The notes beneath the pieces were generated by a model. It searched no databases, was not told the DNA's origin, and saw only the letters and a list, made by a program, of their open reading frames with translations. From positions 806,001-870,000 of the forward strand of contig NZ_JPOO01000001.1 in NCBI RefSeq assembly GCF_000733925.1: a DNA stretch of 64,000 nt, given 5' to 3'. Both the position numbers and the translations under genes were made by a program. The stretch is from Arenibacter algicola. GTDB lineage: Bacteria > Bacteroidota > Bacteroidia > Flavobacteriales > Flavobacteriaceae. Shown here one piece after another: positions 63,471 to 64,000 of this stretch; position 1 is the stretch's first letter; each line of letters starts with the position of its first letter.

Positions 63471-63853
63471 TCAACAAAAATAGTTTATTCTCTTTTTCAA
63501 TGGAGTGCCTTTTTTTAAATCCACAGTCAGATGTGTACTTTGACACCTGAGGTGTTAAGCTTTTGATGCGTTTGGCCTGATCAAATATTGTAATTGTTAA
63601 ATAAACGAATTTAATTCTTCTCTATTAAAACCGATAATTAGGATATATATGGTGCATGCCCAGCACGTGCGGACAGCTTTGAAGGATATTTATAGTGGAA
63701 AATATTTGTAAAATAATACTTCATAATGGAAAATAATTGCAATTCTAGTTCTTTAAACTAATTATAATGGCAAAAGGTTTGCAATTACAACAACGGGAAT
63801 TCTATTTATCTTCCAGTAACTACTGTATTGGAAATCGAGTATTATTTTAAGAC
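63471..63853. other. Noncoding gap at the right edge
   Basis: This 0.38-kb AT-rich stretch contains the promoter of the potassium operon on the minus strand. No gene or clear terminator was found. Two similar AT-rich words (AATGGAAAATAATTGC and TAGTGGAAAATATTTG, about 63693-63740) may be degenerate repeats. Confidence 0.4.
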
Positions 63854-64000
63854 TCAATATTTCAATTTTACCGCTATATTCCTACTCCCATGCAACTCTT
63901 CCAGTTTCACCATAAGCCTCTCACGGGCTCCCAACGTAAATTTGGGATGGACACATACAAATTGAACCTGCTTACCTTTTGGAACCACTGTTGGCCTTTG
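63854..64000 (-). CDS. C-terminal end of an unidentified protein (runs off the window)
   Basis: On the minus strand a frame enters from the right edge and ends with TGA at 63856-63854. It gives about 48 residues with QRPTVVPKGKQVQFVCVHPKF, then TLGARERLMVKLEELHGSRN. The codon use and continuous frame support a real gene. No family could be assigned. Confidence 0.5.
   Translation of the reverse strand, partial: QRPTVVPKGKQVQFVCVHPKFTLGARERLMVKLEELHGSRNIAVKLKY

Overview
The window comes from a Bacteroidota chromosome, most likely a marine or soil Flavobacteriaceae member. The support is a SusC/SusD pair, a DUF6520 peptide, an RteC-type regulator, BfmA/MobB (DUF5712) mobilization genes, PAS-rich sensor kinases paired with stand-alone receivers, and AT-rich intergenic DNA with few Shine-Dalgarno motifs. 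No rRNA, tRNA, CRISPR array or integrase gene was recognised.

Layout. (1) 0-11 kb holds an amidohydrolase remnant cut by the left edge, a nitrilase-family hydrolase, and two sensor/receiver pairs. The first is a giant 11-PAS/2-GAF protein that stops after its histidine box, followed by a receiver. The second is a complete PAS histidine kinase overlapping a receiver. A degenerate pseudo-receiver lies between them. (2) 11-28 kb is an accessory region in which unrelated genes are separated by long noncoding stretches that are diverged copies of one another. The cargo is a serine hydrolase, DsrE plus an MFS-rhodanese fusion, MNT/HEPN, an antitoxin with a PIN remnant, AraC plus a flavoprotein, DUF2975 plus HTH, a TlpA-like lipoprotein, a methyltransferase plus a BASS transporter, a small secreted protein and a PD-(D/E)XK-like protein. 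Several cargo units are bounded by inverted repeats private to that unit (GTTA... at the left, ...TAAC at the right), so the region looks like a gene-cassette array. (3) 28.5-37.7 kb is a type III restriction-modification operon: a cytosolic 5'-nucleotidase, the Mod methyltransferase, a Fic protein and Res. Res is interrupted by a complete IS21-family element with a 6-bp target duplication. (4) 38.9-52.2 kb holds a SusC/SusD/M16-peptidase operon, a divergent DUF6520/MauE pair, an AraC-type regulator, and an unusual alpha-oxoamine-synthase/GNAT fusion. Copies of one palindrome lie in front of both the MauE gene and the fusion gene. (5) 51.4-60.5 kb is a mobilization module: RteC, HTH, a replication-type protein, an AAA ATPase, a degenerate EEP-fold protein, SSB, DUF6876, BfmA-like, an HUH relaxase and a TraG-like coupling ATPase. 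No mating-pore genes are present, so it looks mobilizable rather than self-transmissible. (6) The right edge carries a small lipoprotein and a Ktr/Trk potassium uptake pair on the minus strand.

A recurring theme is decay of toxic or restrictive genes while their partners stay open. HEPN and PIN toxin genes are broken beside intact antitoxin-type genes. Res is broken beside an intact Mod. A Fic gene and a nuclease-like gene each carry a single in-frame stop. All calls rest on reading motifs by eye; no database search was possible.
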